DNA from: an uncultured Prevotella sp. | GTDB lineage: Bacteria; Bacteroidota; Bacteroidia; Bacteroidales; Bacteroidaceae | NCBI GenBank assembly: GCA_934229335.1 | Contig: CAKQDQ010000015.1 | Location: 1 to 35,982 of the forward strand | Reading direction: 5' to 3' | Length of the DNA: 35,982 nucleotides | In this document: positions 7,543 to 16,015 of the stretch, one piece after another | Position numbering within the stretch: the first letter of the stretch is position 1 | Layout of the letters: each line of letters starts with the position of its first letter | Position numbers and translations under genes: made by a program | Notes under the pieces: model-generated | Told to the model about the DNA's origin: nothing | Seen by the model: the letters and a program-made list of their open reading frames with translations, nothing else | The model's database searches: none

Positions 7543-8892
7543 TGTTTTTTTACCTTTAATAAGTTTTAATAATTTATCAGAGTGTTTTGTCTCTTTGTTC
7601 TTAATCCATCTGCTCCACATCCACAGTCTGTCCGCCATGACAAGCAGTGCCAGTGGCAGTATGAACCACATGAATATGTATGCAATCTTCGTTGTCACCA
7701 CGTCGTTTTGTGGCAGTATCGGTGAGTTGGGCGATAGCTTTTTGCCTTCCGCCAGCTCGTTAGTAGGCAGGTCGTTGTGGCTCCATTTGCCTACTACTAC
7801 ACCTTTCTTCAGCAACACCAGTCCTGGATTACTACGTATAATGGTCTTCAGCGTAGTCTCATCCGAGTTGCAGAACGGATATTCCGCGCCCGTAATGTTA
7901 GTCCATCGTGCTATAGCATCGCTGCCACTTGCCGTGAGACAGAAGAAGTTATAACCGTTTTCGCTTGCGTATTCGTATATCTGGTCGATGTTACCAAACA
8001 TCGTATCGTCGGCTTGTTCAAGGTGAGGCGATATCAGCAAAAACGTGTAGCTTGTATCGTTCAGCACAATGTCCGTTATGTCCTCAGCCATATTCTCCCC
8101 CTCTTCCTGCTCCTCCGCTTTCGGAAGCAGCGTGATAGAGAAGTCGTGTATAGGCGGCACATACCCCTGCTTCAGCACCTTCGTCTCTGTATCGACAAGC
8201 GTCCATGTAGAGTCTGGATAGTTCTCGAGCGAGAATGTCTGCCTCTTCCCGTTCTTTTCCATTATGAACGTTGTCTCAAACTCAGGCTGTTCGGCATCAT
8301 CAGGAATCTCCATTCCCTTTGCTATGTCAGCCCCTATATGGTATGGTCTGAAGTCGAACAACGGCAGTTTATACAGACTATATCCTGAGATAGCGAGTAT
8401 AAAGACTATAGTATAGTGGAACACTATCCACTGGTTGCTTCTGCTCACCATCCTCGGCATCCTCTTTGGTCGCCACGCAAGCAACGCTCCCATGGCGAGC
8501 AATATGATGTTCTTTAGCAGAGTTTCACCGTTTGTTAGTTTTATGGCATCGCCGAAGCATCCACAGTCGCTAACGGGGTCGTCTATATATATCCACACTG
8601 TGATGATGGTCATCACGCTAATGAAAAGCAGTGTGAGCTTTGTCACGAGTCGTCTCCGTATAGCAAACAGCAGTAGTATGCCGAGAACAAACTCCGTACC
8701 AGCCAGTAATATCGATGCTCCTAACGTCATCCAGTCAGGAATAGCGTCTGCCACACCCACCGCAGCGGCATAGTCGTGTATTTTATATTGCGTGCCTATC
8801 GGGTCAACCGCCTTTACAAATCCCGACACAATGAAGACGATGGCGGTGATGATGCGGCAAACGTTGACGGCAATATATTTTATATAATTCAT
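7543..8892 (-). CDS. DoxX/MauE-like membrane protein with thioredoxin-like C-terminal region
   Basis: This covers the first 450 codons of a 701-codon frame that continues into tpiA. The N-terminal 145 residues form four membrane segments with the DoxX/MauE pattern ([15 protein letters not shown], then [15 protein letters not shown]). A fifth hydrophobic segment follows, then a periplasmic region of about 200 residues and a final membrane helix near residue 405. This class is widespread in Bacteroidetes next to tpiA and is thought to handle disulfide or quinone redox chemistry. It overlaps the DUF1599 gene by ATGA. A TGA-TAA pair exists in another frame at 7574-7579, about where an independent protein would be expected to end. 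Confidence 0.8.
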
Positions 8893-9437
8893 ATGTTGAG
8901 TTTTATTACTCCGAAAATGGCGTAGTTAATGATGTCCATATAGTTAGCGCCAATTCCTTCGCTGACGGTTGTTAAGCCGTTTTTATCCTCAATCTCCTTT
9001 ATCCTTTCCAGTTTCGTCAGTATCAAATCCGTGTATGAACTAACGCGCATATCGCGCCATGCCTCCCCATAGTCATGGTTTTTCTTAAGCATCAGTTCCA
9101 TGCATTGGTTTGCATAGTCATCATATAGTGCCATGGCTTCGTCGTTACTCATGTCCACCTTGTCCGCATATCCTTTTTCCAATTGTATCAATCCCACTAT
9201 GCCGTAGTTGATAAGAGCCATGAATTCGGGCAGGATGCCTTCGCCGACGAGTGAATTTCCCGTCACCTCTAAGGTGCGTATGCGTTTGGCTTTGATAAAG
9301 AGCTGGTCCGTTAGCGAAGAAGGCCTTAACATCCTCCATGACGGTTTGTAGTCATAGAGTTTCTTTGAAAAGATGTCACGGCACATAGACAGCGCTTCTT
9401 TGAACTGTTCTTTAGTATCCTGTTTCGTTATAGACAT
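8889..9437 (-). CDS. DUF1599 family protein (nucleotide modification-associated domain type)
   Basis: A 182-residue soluble protein with two homologous halves. The first has [17 protein letters not shown] and [20 protein letters not shown]. The second has [17 protein letters not shown] and [20 protein letters not shown]. This internal duplication marks the DUF1599 family, which is conserved in Bacteroidetes beside the DoxX protein and tpiA. Related domains occur near nucleotide- or phage-DNA-modification genes, but the function is not known. It is the first gene of the operon and overlaps the DoxX start by four bases. Confidence 0.88.
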   Translation of the reverse strand: MSITKQDTKEQFKEALSMCRDIFSKKLYDYKPSWRMLRPSSLTDQLFIKAKRIRTLEVTGNSLVGEGILPEFMALINYGIVGLIQLEKGYADKVDMSNDEAMALYDDYANQCMELMLKKNHDYGEAWRDMRVSSYTDLILTKLERIKEIEDKNGLTTVSEGIGANYMDIINYAIFGVIKLNI

Positions 9438-9497
9438 AATGTAATTCTTGGTTGCAAATAATGGTCTTAGTGACGGTCAAGAAGTCACTTACGATTG

Positions 9498-9505
9498 CAA
9501 AATTA
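9498..9505 (-). promoter_or_regulatory. Candidate -7 element for the DUF1599-DoxX-TPI operon
   Basis: Minus-strand TAATTTTG followed by C fits the Bacteroidetes -7 box and lies about 60 nt before the DUF1599 ATG. No TTG at the expected -33 spacing is seen. Confidence 0.4.
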
Positions 9506-9546
9506 CTAAATTTCTGCCATATAACGATGGAAAATCATATAATTCT

Positions 9547-9577
9547 TTTGCCATTAGGAAAAAAATGGGTAACTTTG
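9547..9577 (+). promoter_or_regulatory. Promoter of the queD-queE-folE operon
   Basis: A TTTG -33 box at 9547-9550 and a TAACTTTG -7 box at 9570-9577 are separated by 19 nt, the classic Bacteroidetes sigma-ABfr spacing. Transcription would begin around 9584, giving a 5' leader of about 47 nt before queD. Confidence 0.75.
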
Positions 9578-9630
9578 CATTGTTATTTATAATTAGGTAG
9601 AAGAAAACCCTAACAAAAAAACTTTACGTA

Positions 9631-9963
9631 ATGTATTATATTTCAAAGACTATGGAGATAGCAGGCTGTCATCAGCTGCGGCTGTCTTACGAGAGCAAGT
9701 GCGAGAACTTGCATGGTCATAACTGGATAGTGACCATTCATTGTAAATCAAAAGAACTAAATCAGGACGGCATGGTGATAGACTTCACCAAGGTGAAAGA
9801 GAAAATTCACGGCTACCTGGATCATGGAAACTTCAACGAACTATTACCTTTTAACCCCACGGCAGAGAACATTGCTCGCTGGATATGCGACCAGATACCT
9901 ACGTGCTATCGTGTTGACGTGCAAGAGAGTACTGGCAATGTCGCCACGTACGAGGAGGACTAA
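9631..9963 (+). CDS. queD: 6-carboxy-5,6,7,8-tetrahydropterin synthase (QueD)
   Basis: A 110-residue member of the 6-pyruvoyl-tetrahydropterin synthase fold, near the usual bacterial QueD length. Zinc ligands His14, His28 and His30 are visible, and Cys24 sits in the CENLHGHNW motif, typical of the enzyme that converts dihydroneopterin triphosphate to 6-carboxytetrahydropterin. This is the second step of preQ0/queuosine synthesis. It is followed after 18 nt by queE and then folE, so the operon covers three consecutive steps. Only queC would be needed from elsewhere to reach preQ0. Confidence 0.93.
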   Translation: MYYISKTMEIAGCHQLRLSYESKCENLHGHNWIVTIHCKSKELNQDGMVIDFTKVKEKIHGYLDHGNFNELLPFNPTAENIARWICDQIPTCYRVDVQESTGNVATYEED

Positions 9964-9981
9964 CAACGTTATATCAACCGA

Positions 9982-10548
9982 ATGAGAGTCAACGAGATAT
10001 TTTATTCCCTTCAGGGAGAGGGGCACTTCACCGGTACGCCAGCCGTATTCATAAGACTAAGTGGATGCAATCTTAAATGTAGCTTTTGTGATACGCAGCA
10101 TCAGTCGTATAAAATAATGACTGAAGAAGAGATTGTTAGTGAGGTGTCACAGTACCCCGCACGCCACGTAGTGATAACAGGAGGCGAGCCAGCGATGCAG
10201 CTTAACGCTCACCTTACCAATCTTCTGCACGCCAAAGGGTTCTATATACAGATAGAGACCAATGGCTCCGTAAGGCTTAACGATGGCGTTGAGATAGACT
10301 GGATAACCTGTTCGCCGAAGGAAAAGCCCATAGTGCTCAGTAGAATTGACGAGCTGAAAGTGCTCTTTATGTATCAAGACCTGAAGCCATTTGAGAATAT
10401 TAAGGCTAAGGAATACCGCTTGCAGCCACTCGATTCAGGTGATGAGGCAGAGAACAAGAAGAATCTTAACGATACGATAGACTATATATTACAAAACCCG
10501 ATATGGAAATTATCACTTCAAACACACAAGATACTGAACGTAAGATAG
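9982..10548 (+). CDS. queE: 7-carboxy-7-deazaguanine synthase, radical SAM (QueE)
   Basis: A 188-residue radical SAM enzyme. It opens MRVNEIFYSLQGEG, has the cluster-binding CNLKCSFC motif (Cys29, 33, 36), the SAM-binding TGGEPAMQ and the late ETNGSVRL strand. QueE ring-contracts 6-carboxytetrahydropterin to 7-carboxy-7-deazaguanine, using a 4Fe-4S cluster. The C-terminus LSLQTHKILNVR is family-typical, so the stop at 10548 is real even though folE starts 46 nt before it. Confidence 0.95.
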   Translation: MRVNEIFYSLQGEGHFTGTPAVFIRLSGCNLKCSFCDTQHQSYKIMTEEEIVSEVSQYPARHVVITGGEPAMQLNAHLTNLLHAKGFYIQIETNGSVRLNDGVEIDWITCSPKEKPIVLSRIDELKVLFMYQDLKPFENIKAKEYRLQPLDSGDEAENKKNLNDTIDYILQNPIWKLSLQTHKILNVR

Positions 10549-11126
10549 CGTCCTCCGTGACGGAAGACGAGCTTCGTAACGCCATAAAGACTATTATCCG
10601 TGCCATTGGCGAAGACCCTGAGAGAGAGGGACTACAGAAGACTCCAGACCGCATTATGCGTATGTATAAGGAGATTTTCCGTGGATACGACGATGAAAAG
10701 AAGCCAAAGATTACTACATTCTCTAACGATGCGCATATCTCTGAAATGATATTCGACTCTGGAGAGTATTACTCTATGTGCGAACACCACATGCTTCCCT
10801 TCTTCGGCAACTATTACTTTGCTTACATTCCAAGTCCAGAGGGAAGAATACTTGGTATATCTAAGGTTGCAAGGGTGGTGGGCTACTGTGCCGCACGCCT
10901 TCAGTTGCAGGAGCGTCTTGCCCGTCAAATCGTTGATATGTTGGCTGATGCGCTTGACGGTACAGCCCTTGGCTTCGCCATTATGATGCGAGGCAAGCAC
11001 CTCTGTAAGTCTATGCGCGGAGTGAAGAACAACGGTAATATGTGCGTGTCATACTTCTCTGGTTGCTTTAAGGAAGACGCTCAGCTGTGCAATGAGTTCT
11101 ATAATATGATGAAGATGGCGGAGTAA
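10503..11126 (+). CDS. folE: GTP cyclohydrolase I (FolE)
   Basis: A 207-residue enzyme that opens the GTP imidazole ring to give dihydroneopterin triphosphate, the entry point to folate and queuosine pathways. The domain runs from about residue 20 (TEDELRNAIKTIIRAIGEDPEREGLQKTPDRI) and contains the zinc ligands in SMCEHHMLPFFG and the Cys of KHLC. The GISKVARVV and RLQLQERLARQI blocks are also present. The first available ATG overlaps queE by 46 nt in a different frame; the next in-frame Met falls inside the domain. The GVKNNGNMCVSYFSG segment departs from the usual T-S-rich active-site strand. Confidence 0.93.
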   Translation: MEIITSNTQDTERKIASSVTEDELRNAIKTIIRAIGEDPEREGLQKTPDRIMRMYKEIFRGYDDEKKPKITTFSNDAHISEMIFDSGEYYSMCEHHMLPFFGNYYFAYIPSPEGRILGISKVARVVGYCAARLQLQERLARQIVDMLADALDGTALGFAIMMRGKHLCKSMRGVKNNGNMCVSYFSGCFKEDAQLCNEFYNMMKMAE

Positions 11127-11162
11127 TACGTTGGTAATAGTGCTTTGCACTGTTATTTTTAT

Positions 11163-11287
11163 AACGTTAATCACCATTAATCTGACATTAATCTCTCATT
11201 AATGCTTTTGTTAATGAGCAATATATTCTCCTCGAAACAATGATGTATTAATGAAAGATTAATGTCAGATTAATGGTGATTAATGTT
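11163..11287. repeat. Long inverted repeat with phased TTAAT motifs
   Basis: Arms 11163-11203 and 11247-11287 (41 nt each) match at 39 of 41 positions around a 43-nt loop. Within the left arm TTAAT recurs at spacings of 10, 11, 11 and 12 bases, close to one helical turn, and the right arm carries the mirror set. It lies 36 nt after folE. The rest of the 443-nt gap to 11570 holds an AT-rich stretch and three more hairpins (listed separately). No gene is seen. Confidence 0.85.
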
Positions 11288-11395
11288 TAAATTGGCAATG
11301 CTTGCATTGCTACAAAGATATTTCTTTTATTCTAATATTCCCAAGAAAATAAAAATATATATATAGAAATTATTTTTTGGCACAACTTACAATCT

Positions 11396-11432
11396 GAAAG
11401 CACTCAAATCACTTCGTAATAAGAGTGCTTTC
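11396..11432. terminator. Hairpin 1 between convergent genes
   Basis: A perfect 10-bp stem, GAAAGCACTC at 11396-11405 with GAGTGCTTTC at 11423-11432, has a 17-nt loop. No strong T tract follows. It is the first of three consecutive stem-loops in the convergent gap. Confidence 0.5.
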
Positions 11433-11437
11433 GCAAT

Positions 11438-11478
11438 GCGATAAGGGCTTGATTACACTGTAATCAAGCCCTTATCGC
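11438..11478. terminator. Hairpin 2, 19-bp perfect stem
   Basis: GCGATAAGGGCTTGATTAC (11438-11456) pairs perfectly with 11460-11478 around a 3-nt loop (ACT). It is a very stable cruciform-capable structure between folE and the GH115 gene. It lacks a T tract on either side. Confidence 0.55.
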
Positions 11479-11499
11479 GTTATAAACAAATGCTTCTGA

Positions 11500-11536
11500 A
11501 ATCTGTAAGGAAAATACATTGTTTTCCTTACAGATT
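11500..11536. terminator. Hairpin 3 near the GH115 stop codon
   Basis: A perfect 15-bp stem (AATCTGTAAGGAAAA at 11500-11514, complement at 11522-11536) with a 7-nt loop starts about 34 nt beyond the GH115 stop. In the plus direction it is followed by GTTACTTTTATG, giving a moderate terminator. Confidence 0.6.
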
Positions 11537-11569
11537 GTTACTTTTATGTGTATAGGCACTATTCCTACT

Positions 11570-14044
11570 TTATTCCCAATTTCCGTTGCCGAAATAACTA
11601 TAGCGATTGTTGTCGGGGTTGACCACAATTTGTTCCACAACAATCTCTGGGTCTATCATGATGAGGCGCAGGGTGTGTTTGCCAGGCTTAACATCAAAGG
11701 TAGTAGAGAGCCATCTCATATTGTCAAACACCTCGTCACGCCTCAATAGTCGTTTCCCGTTCTGCCAACCACTCAACAGCAGTTTCTTGTAATTAGGCAG
11801 AGGTTTCAATACCTTTGAGGCTGCGAGGTTCTGCTTAGTATATTCCTGAAACTCATCGTGCAAGCCCTGTCGTGCATCAATAATCTGCAGAGGCTGGTTG
11901 TCTATCTGCACCCCAATGCGAAGACCACGAGCAGGGTAGACGTCTTGAATGGGCAAAATGCCGATGGCAATGTCCTTACCTGTCATCTCAACCTCATATT
12001 CCAGTGCGGCACCGCTACCGTCTATATTGCTTCGTGCCATCACGTTGCTGCTGCCCATGCATCCCTTTCCTCGTCCGAGGTCAGGAAGGAATATCCACTG
12101 TGCGTCCTTTCCATCCGCCTTTTTCATATATTTATAGGCAGGAATAGAGTATTCTGATGTTGGCGCGGCAGAGAGATTGTTCTCAACCTTGAAGCCGAGC
12201 GTCATAGGGTTGCGGTTCTTTTCCGGAATAGACCACTGCGTATAACCTATGTGGTTGTCGAGCATTATGCCGTTCCATTTACCCCCAGCCAGTGTATTGT
12301 TGTAGTAATCTGTCAGTCGCTGGTCCTTCTTCATCAACGCTTCAATGGCGAGAGAGTCACCCATAGTGGCATAGTTGTATATCTGTGCCACGCCAGCACT
12401 GGCAACAACGGGATAGTAAACCAGTTGATAGAAGGCGTCCTGCATCTCCGTAGGTAGAGTAGCTTTGAGGTTCTCGCATCGTGTCACGAGTGCTTGCCAC
12501 TGTGCGTTAGTGTGCAACATCTCCTCGTTGTTGAATATGCCAGGATATTGCACCTCAGGCTTTCGCCACAGGTTATACTTGCTGTATTTGCCTATTATGT
12601 CGGCAATCTCCTCAGAATGTTCTTTGCCGAAAATGCTTTCAGCAAATCCTTTGAGGTATTTGCTCTCATCGCCAGGCAGTATCTTCTCTGGGTTCCATGC
12701 GTAGTTCATGATGAAGTCGATAGGCACCTCCTTCGGCTTTAGGTCACCCACGTTGATAATCCATATTCTGTCGATGCCCGACTTGTAGGCCAGGTTAAGT
12801 TGTTCGCGCAGTTTTGGTACGGTAGTGGTGTTCACCCAACGGTCGTTCCACGGTCCACCGTTCATGTCTATGTGGTAATACATACCCAATCCACCTTTGC
12901 GCTTGCGCTCTTTCTCGCCTCCCATGCGGCGTATGTAACCCCAGTTATTGTCGCAGAAGAGTAGTGTAACGTCATCAGGAACGGTAAACCCAGCGTCGTA
13001 GTAACGCTGCACCTCGGTGAAGATAGCCCACAGCTGAGGTACGTCGCTTGCCTTTTTGTGCAGCACGTTGCTTATTATTCTTCGCTGACTGTCTACAACC
13101 TTTCCGAGAGTTTTAATGTTTTCAGCATCGTTGCCGTTGCCCATCGCTACGTCGCCATCACCACGCATACCTATGGTTATGACGTTCTCGTAATTCTTAG
13201 AATTCTCTATTCCCTCGGCAAAAAACTTGTCCAGTCGTTCAGGATTCTTTGAGTAATCCCACGGTCCCACCTCGTCACGGCGTGTGGTGTACTCCTTGTG
13301 TGCGCGCATCATGGGCTCGTGGTGCGATGTTCCCATCACTATGCCCATCTCGTCAGCCACCTTTGGCGACTGTGGGTCGTCTTCATTGAATCGGCTTCCC
13401 CACATAGCGGGCCAGAAGTAGTTAGCCTTTAGGCGCAGCAGTAGTTCGAATATCTTGCTGTAAGCCTTGGAGTTGATGCCACCAAACTGCTTACTGCACC
13501 ATGTACCAAACGATGGCCACTCATCGTTAATGAATATTCCGCGGTACTTCACCTTAGGTTCGCCATCGGTAAAGGTACCCTTGTTGATGAAGAGCTCGTT
13601 GTGTTTCTGTACAGGAGCGTCTGCCATCCAGTACCAAGGCGATACACCTATCTGTCGGCTCAGTTCGTAGATGCCGTAAATAGTGCCTCGCTTGTCGGAA
13701 CCAAGTATGACGACTTTGCCCTTGTCGGTAAACAGAAGATACTGCTCCCACTTACCTTTCAGTGCCTTAGCCTGTTTGCCGTAGGCTTTGGCAAGTGCGC
13801 TCTTGCCCACGGTAGCCACCGTGATAGGCGCTCTGTCGCTGCCCGTCACGGAGCGAAAGTCATTGCGCAGGTTGCGCACAGCAATCTTTACGCCTTCCCA
13901 TTCATCTTGCGAGTAGGCTATGGTGTCATTATTTTGTGTGAGACACAGGGCTGTGTCGTCGCCTCGATTGAATGTTATGAACTGCTCTGCGCCAAATGTT
14001 TTACCAGCAAGCAGTACGAGGCATGATAATAAAAACTTTCTCAT
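11570..14044 (-). CDS. Glycoside hydrolase family 115, xylan alpha-1,2-glucuronidase
   Basis: An 824-residue secreted protein with a signal peptide (MRKFLLSCLVLLAGKTFGA). It shows the GH115 layout: an N-terminal domain (to about 150), then a catalytic barrel with YRGIFINDEWPSFGTW, YFWPAMWGSRF and GTSHHEPMMRAH, later YHIDMNGGPWNDRW, and a C-terminal beta-rich region. GH115 enzymes remove (4-O-methyl)glucuronic acid from xylan. Its length is close to the usual 820-980. It follows the GH43 gene by 18 nt on the same strand, so the two are probably co-transcribed for glucuronoxylan breakdown. Glucuronate released here could be taken up by hexuronate transporters like those at the window start. Confidence 0.93.
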   Translation of the reverse strand: MRKFLLSCLVLLAGKTFGAEQFITFNRGDDTALCLTQNNDTIAYSQDEWEGVKIAVRNLRNDFRSVTGSDRAPITVATVGKSALAKAYGKQAKALKGKWEQYLLFTDKGKVVILGSDKRGTIYGIYELSRQIGVSPWYWMADAPVQKHNELFINKGTFTDGEPKVKYRGIFINDEWPSFGTWCSKQFGGINSKAYSKIFELLLRLKANYFWPAMWGSRFNEDDPQSPKVADEMGIVMGTSHHEPMMRAHKEYTTRRDEVGPWDYSKNPERLDKFFAEGIENSKNYENVITIGMRGDGDVAMGNGNDAENIKTLGKVVDSQRRIISNVLHKKASDVPQLWAIFTEVQRYYDAGFTVPDDVTLLFCDNNWGYIRRMGGEKERKRKGGLGMYYHIDMNGGPWNDRWVNTTTVPKLREQLNLAYKSGIDRIWIINVGDLKPKEVPIDFIMNYAWNPEKILPGDESKYLKGFAESIFGKEHSEEIADIIGKYSKYNLWRKPEVQYPGIFNNEEMLHTNAQWQALVTRCENLKATLPTEMQDAFYQLVYYPVVASAGVAQIYNYATMGDSLAIEALMKKDQRLTDYYNNTLAGGKWNGIMLDNHIGYTQWSIPEKNRNPMTLGFKVENNLSAAPTSEYSIPAYKYMKKADGKDAQWIFLPDLGRGKGCMGSSNVMARSNIDGSGAALEYEVEMTGKDIAIGILPIQDVYPARGLRIGVQIDNQPLQIIDARQGLHDEFQEYTKQNLAASKVLKPLPNYKKLLLSGWQNGKRLLRRDEVFDNMRWLSTTFDVKPGKHTLRLIMIDPEIVVEQIVVNPDNNRYSYFGNGNWE

Positions 14045-14062
14045 TACGAGCTTAAATATATT

Positions 14063-15790
14063 TTATTTTACGTGGAAGAAATCAAAGTCGACGTATCCGC
14101 CAGTCTGTTTCGTAGGGAAATAGAACAGTCCGAAGCGTTGTCCGCAGAAGTCGGGCCAGTCAAATTTCATAGACAGTTGGTCGCCTATCCTTTGCCATTT
14201 CTTGCCATCGAGACTGTAGGCGAAGTCGCCTTTATCCTTTCGGTCAGTGAAATCACCATGCGCACGCAGGTATACCTTGTTGCCTTTTAGTGGCAGCTTC
14301 TCTATAACCTCTCCGTTGGCATCGCCCGCTTTCGTAGCGCGACGCATCACGATAAACTTCTTTCCGCCAGTCATCTCCACGCCAACGTAGCCATATTGAT
14401 TCTGAAACAGCGTCAGTCCAGCGCAGTCACCGTCTTTCATTCCACGTGTGTCGAGCATGGTCTCTGCCGTACACTCAGGTCCGAAGGTTCGCTGTGTCAG
14501 GGTGTTGCGAGCGTCACGAATGTTGTGTGCCATGATGCCCCCTTTCAGTCGCAACCACCCTTTGCGGTCTGTCAACGACCAGTAGCGGTTGTCGGGATTA
14601 TGATTCCATTGCCATTCCTTCTTGAGGATAGAGGAGGTGAGGTCATACTCGCCCCCCTTGCCGAGAGAGGTGGCGTAGGTATCAGAGATAAGGTAACGGT
14701 CTTGCTCCCTACCGTTGTTGAATTCGTCGCTCACAACGATAGACGGCTTTGCGCCATTGGTAGCGTTCTTTATCGGCATATCCATCACAGCGTCAACGGC
14801 TTTGCCGTCATGTCCCAGCACAGGCCAGCCGTCTTTGTCCCATTTCATGTCGACAAGTACTGGCATTCTGCCCAATGCACCTTGGTCTTGGAACATCATA
14901 GCGTACCATTTACCGTCAGGTGTGTCGACAATGTTGCCCTGCGCCACACCGCTGCTGCGCTGGAACGTGGAGCCGTCAGCGTTCTGCATCTGTCCGACAA
15001 AGACTTTCCTGACCTCCCATTTGTCGCCAAAGAGCTTCTTGCTGCGCCAGCATATCTGCTGTCTCCATGCGCTACCGTGACCACCTTGTATCATGAAGAT
15101 ATAGTAATAGTCACCAATCTTGTAGCCGTGATAGCCCTCAGAGCGCAGTCCTTGACATGGGTTGTCTGCCTGAGTGTAGTCAAGTAGCGTCTTGCGCTCA
15201 CCGAGTTTTACACCCCCTTTGCCGTCAGATATAATCTCACAGATGTATGCTTGGTGCTCCTGAAGACTTGCATTGGGGTGAACAACATACTTCTTACACT
15301 CCGTACCCGTGTCTTCAAAGAGAAAACCTGGGTCGTAACACATGCTTACCTCGTTGCGATGCCATGGTCCGTGCTCAATGTCTTTGGTGGTAAAGATGTA
15401 TGACTTCTGCGTGGTGTTACATGTTACGATGAGGTAAAATTGCTTCTCATATTTGTCATAACGTAGGTTCGCCGCCCAGGAACCCTTGGCATAGTCGTTC
15501 TTTCCATTCTTCAGTGCGAAGGCGTCTATCTCCTCTAACTGGTCGTGGGCATAGCCTGCGATGGACCAGTTGACAAGGTCTTTTGACTTCATGATAGTGC
15601 ATCCTGGTGACATGTGCATGGTGGTGCTGACCATATAGAAGGTGTCGTCAACACGAATAACGCATACGTCGGGTACATCTGCCCATATAACGGGGTTGTG
15701 AAAGGTACCGTTGCCAAGGTCTCGCGATGTCTGTGCGTTGGCGCAAAGGGTGCAAGCACCGAGTAGGAGAGAAATAATAGTTCTTTTCAT
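14063..15790 (-). CDS. Glycoside hydrolase family 43, beta-xylosidase/arabinofuranosidase
   Basis: A 575-residue secreted enzyme with a signal peptide (MKRTIISLLLGACTLCANA). The N-terminal five-bladed propeller has FHNPVIWADVPDV (catalytic-base aspartate region), KGSWAANLRYDK and GLRSEGYHGYKIGDYYYI (general-acid glutamate). The C-terminal 200 residues form the concanavalin-like beta-sandwich common in xylan-active GH43 members. Activity on xylooligosaccharides, releasing xylose or arabinose, is the likeliest role. It is first in a two-gene operon with the GH115 enzyme. Confidence 0.92.
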   Translation of the reverse strand: MKRTIISLLLGACTLCANAQTSRDLGNGTFHNPVIWADVPDVCVIRVDDTFYMVSTTMHMSPGCTIMKSKDLVNWSIAGYAHDQLEEIDAFALKNGKNDYAKGSWAANLRYDKYEKQFYLIVTCNTTQKSYIFTTKDIEHGPWHRNEVSMCYDPGFLFEDTGTECKKYVVHPNASLQEHQAYICEIISDGKGGVKLGERKTLLDYTQADNPCQGLRSEGYHGYKIGDYYYIFMIQGGHGSAWRQQICWRSKKLFGDKWEVRKVFVGQMQNADGSTFQRSSGVAQGNIVDTPDGKWYAMMFQDQGALGRMPVLVDMKWDKDGWPVLGHDGKAVDAVMDMPIKNATNGAKPSIVVSDEFNNGREQDRYLISDTYATSLGKGGEYDLTSSILKKEWQWNHNPDNRYWSLTDRKGWLRLKGGIMAHNIRDARNTLTQRTFGPECTAETMLDTRGMKDGDCAGLTLFQNQYGYVGVEMTGGKKFIVMRRATKAGDANGEVIEKLPLKGNKVYLRAHGDFTDRKDKGDFAYSLDGKKWQRIGDQLSMKFDWPDFCGQRFGLFYFPTKQTGGYVDFDFFHVK

Positions 15791-15863
15791 GTTATGTATT
15801 TAATATCTGTACAGTATAGCTCTTTATTGAGCAATCATTGTTTTAGCCAAATCTATATGGTTG

Positions 15864-15871
15864 CAAAGGTA
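15864..15871 (-). promoter_or_regulatory. Candidate -7 element for the GH43-GH115 operon
   Basis: Minus-strand TACCTTTG followed by C, 73 nt before the GH43 ATG, fits the Bacteroidetes -7 consensus. No TTG lies at the normal -33 spacing, as is common for promoters needing an activator. Confidence 0.45.
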
Positions 15872-15943
15872 CATAGAAATGTAATGATAGATTTTCTCTT
15901 TTATGTCAAAAACTTTATAAATAGTATCATTCAATATCCAAAA

Positions 15944-15983
15944 ACGCCCCACATCACATGTTGATTGCATGGAAGTGGGGCGT
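15944..15983 (-). terminator. Intrinsic terminator after the antiporter gene
   Basis: A perfect 9-bp stem (ACGCCCCAC at 15944-15952, GTGGGGCGT at 15975-15983). In the minus direction it ends in a run of five T. It lies 32 nt past the antiporter stop codon. Confidence 0.85.
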
Positions 15984-16015
15984 AGATAGCGTATTGCTTA
16001 CTTGGAAATATACGG

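Noticed and set aside
6985..7569. 194-codon plus-strand frame opposite tpiA
   Set aside because: It is antisense to a clear TPI with all its catalytic motifs; its Leu/Ser-rich composition is typical of a shadow frame.
13554..14026. Overlapping frames opposite GH115
   Set aside because: They are shadows of the strong GH115 coding frame, with no motifs of their own.
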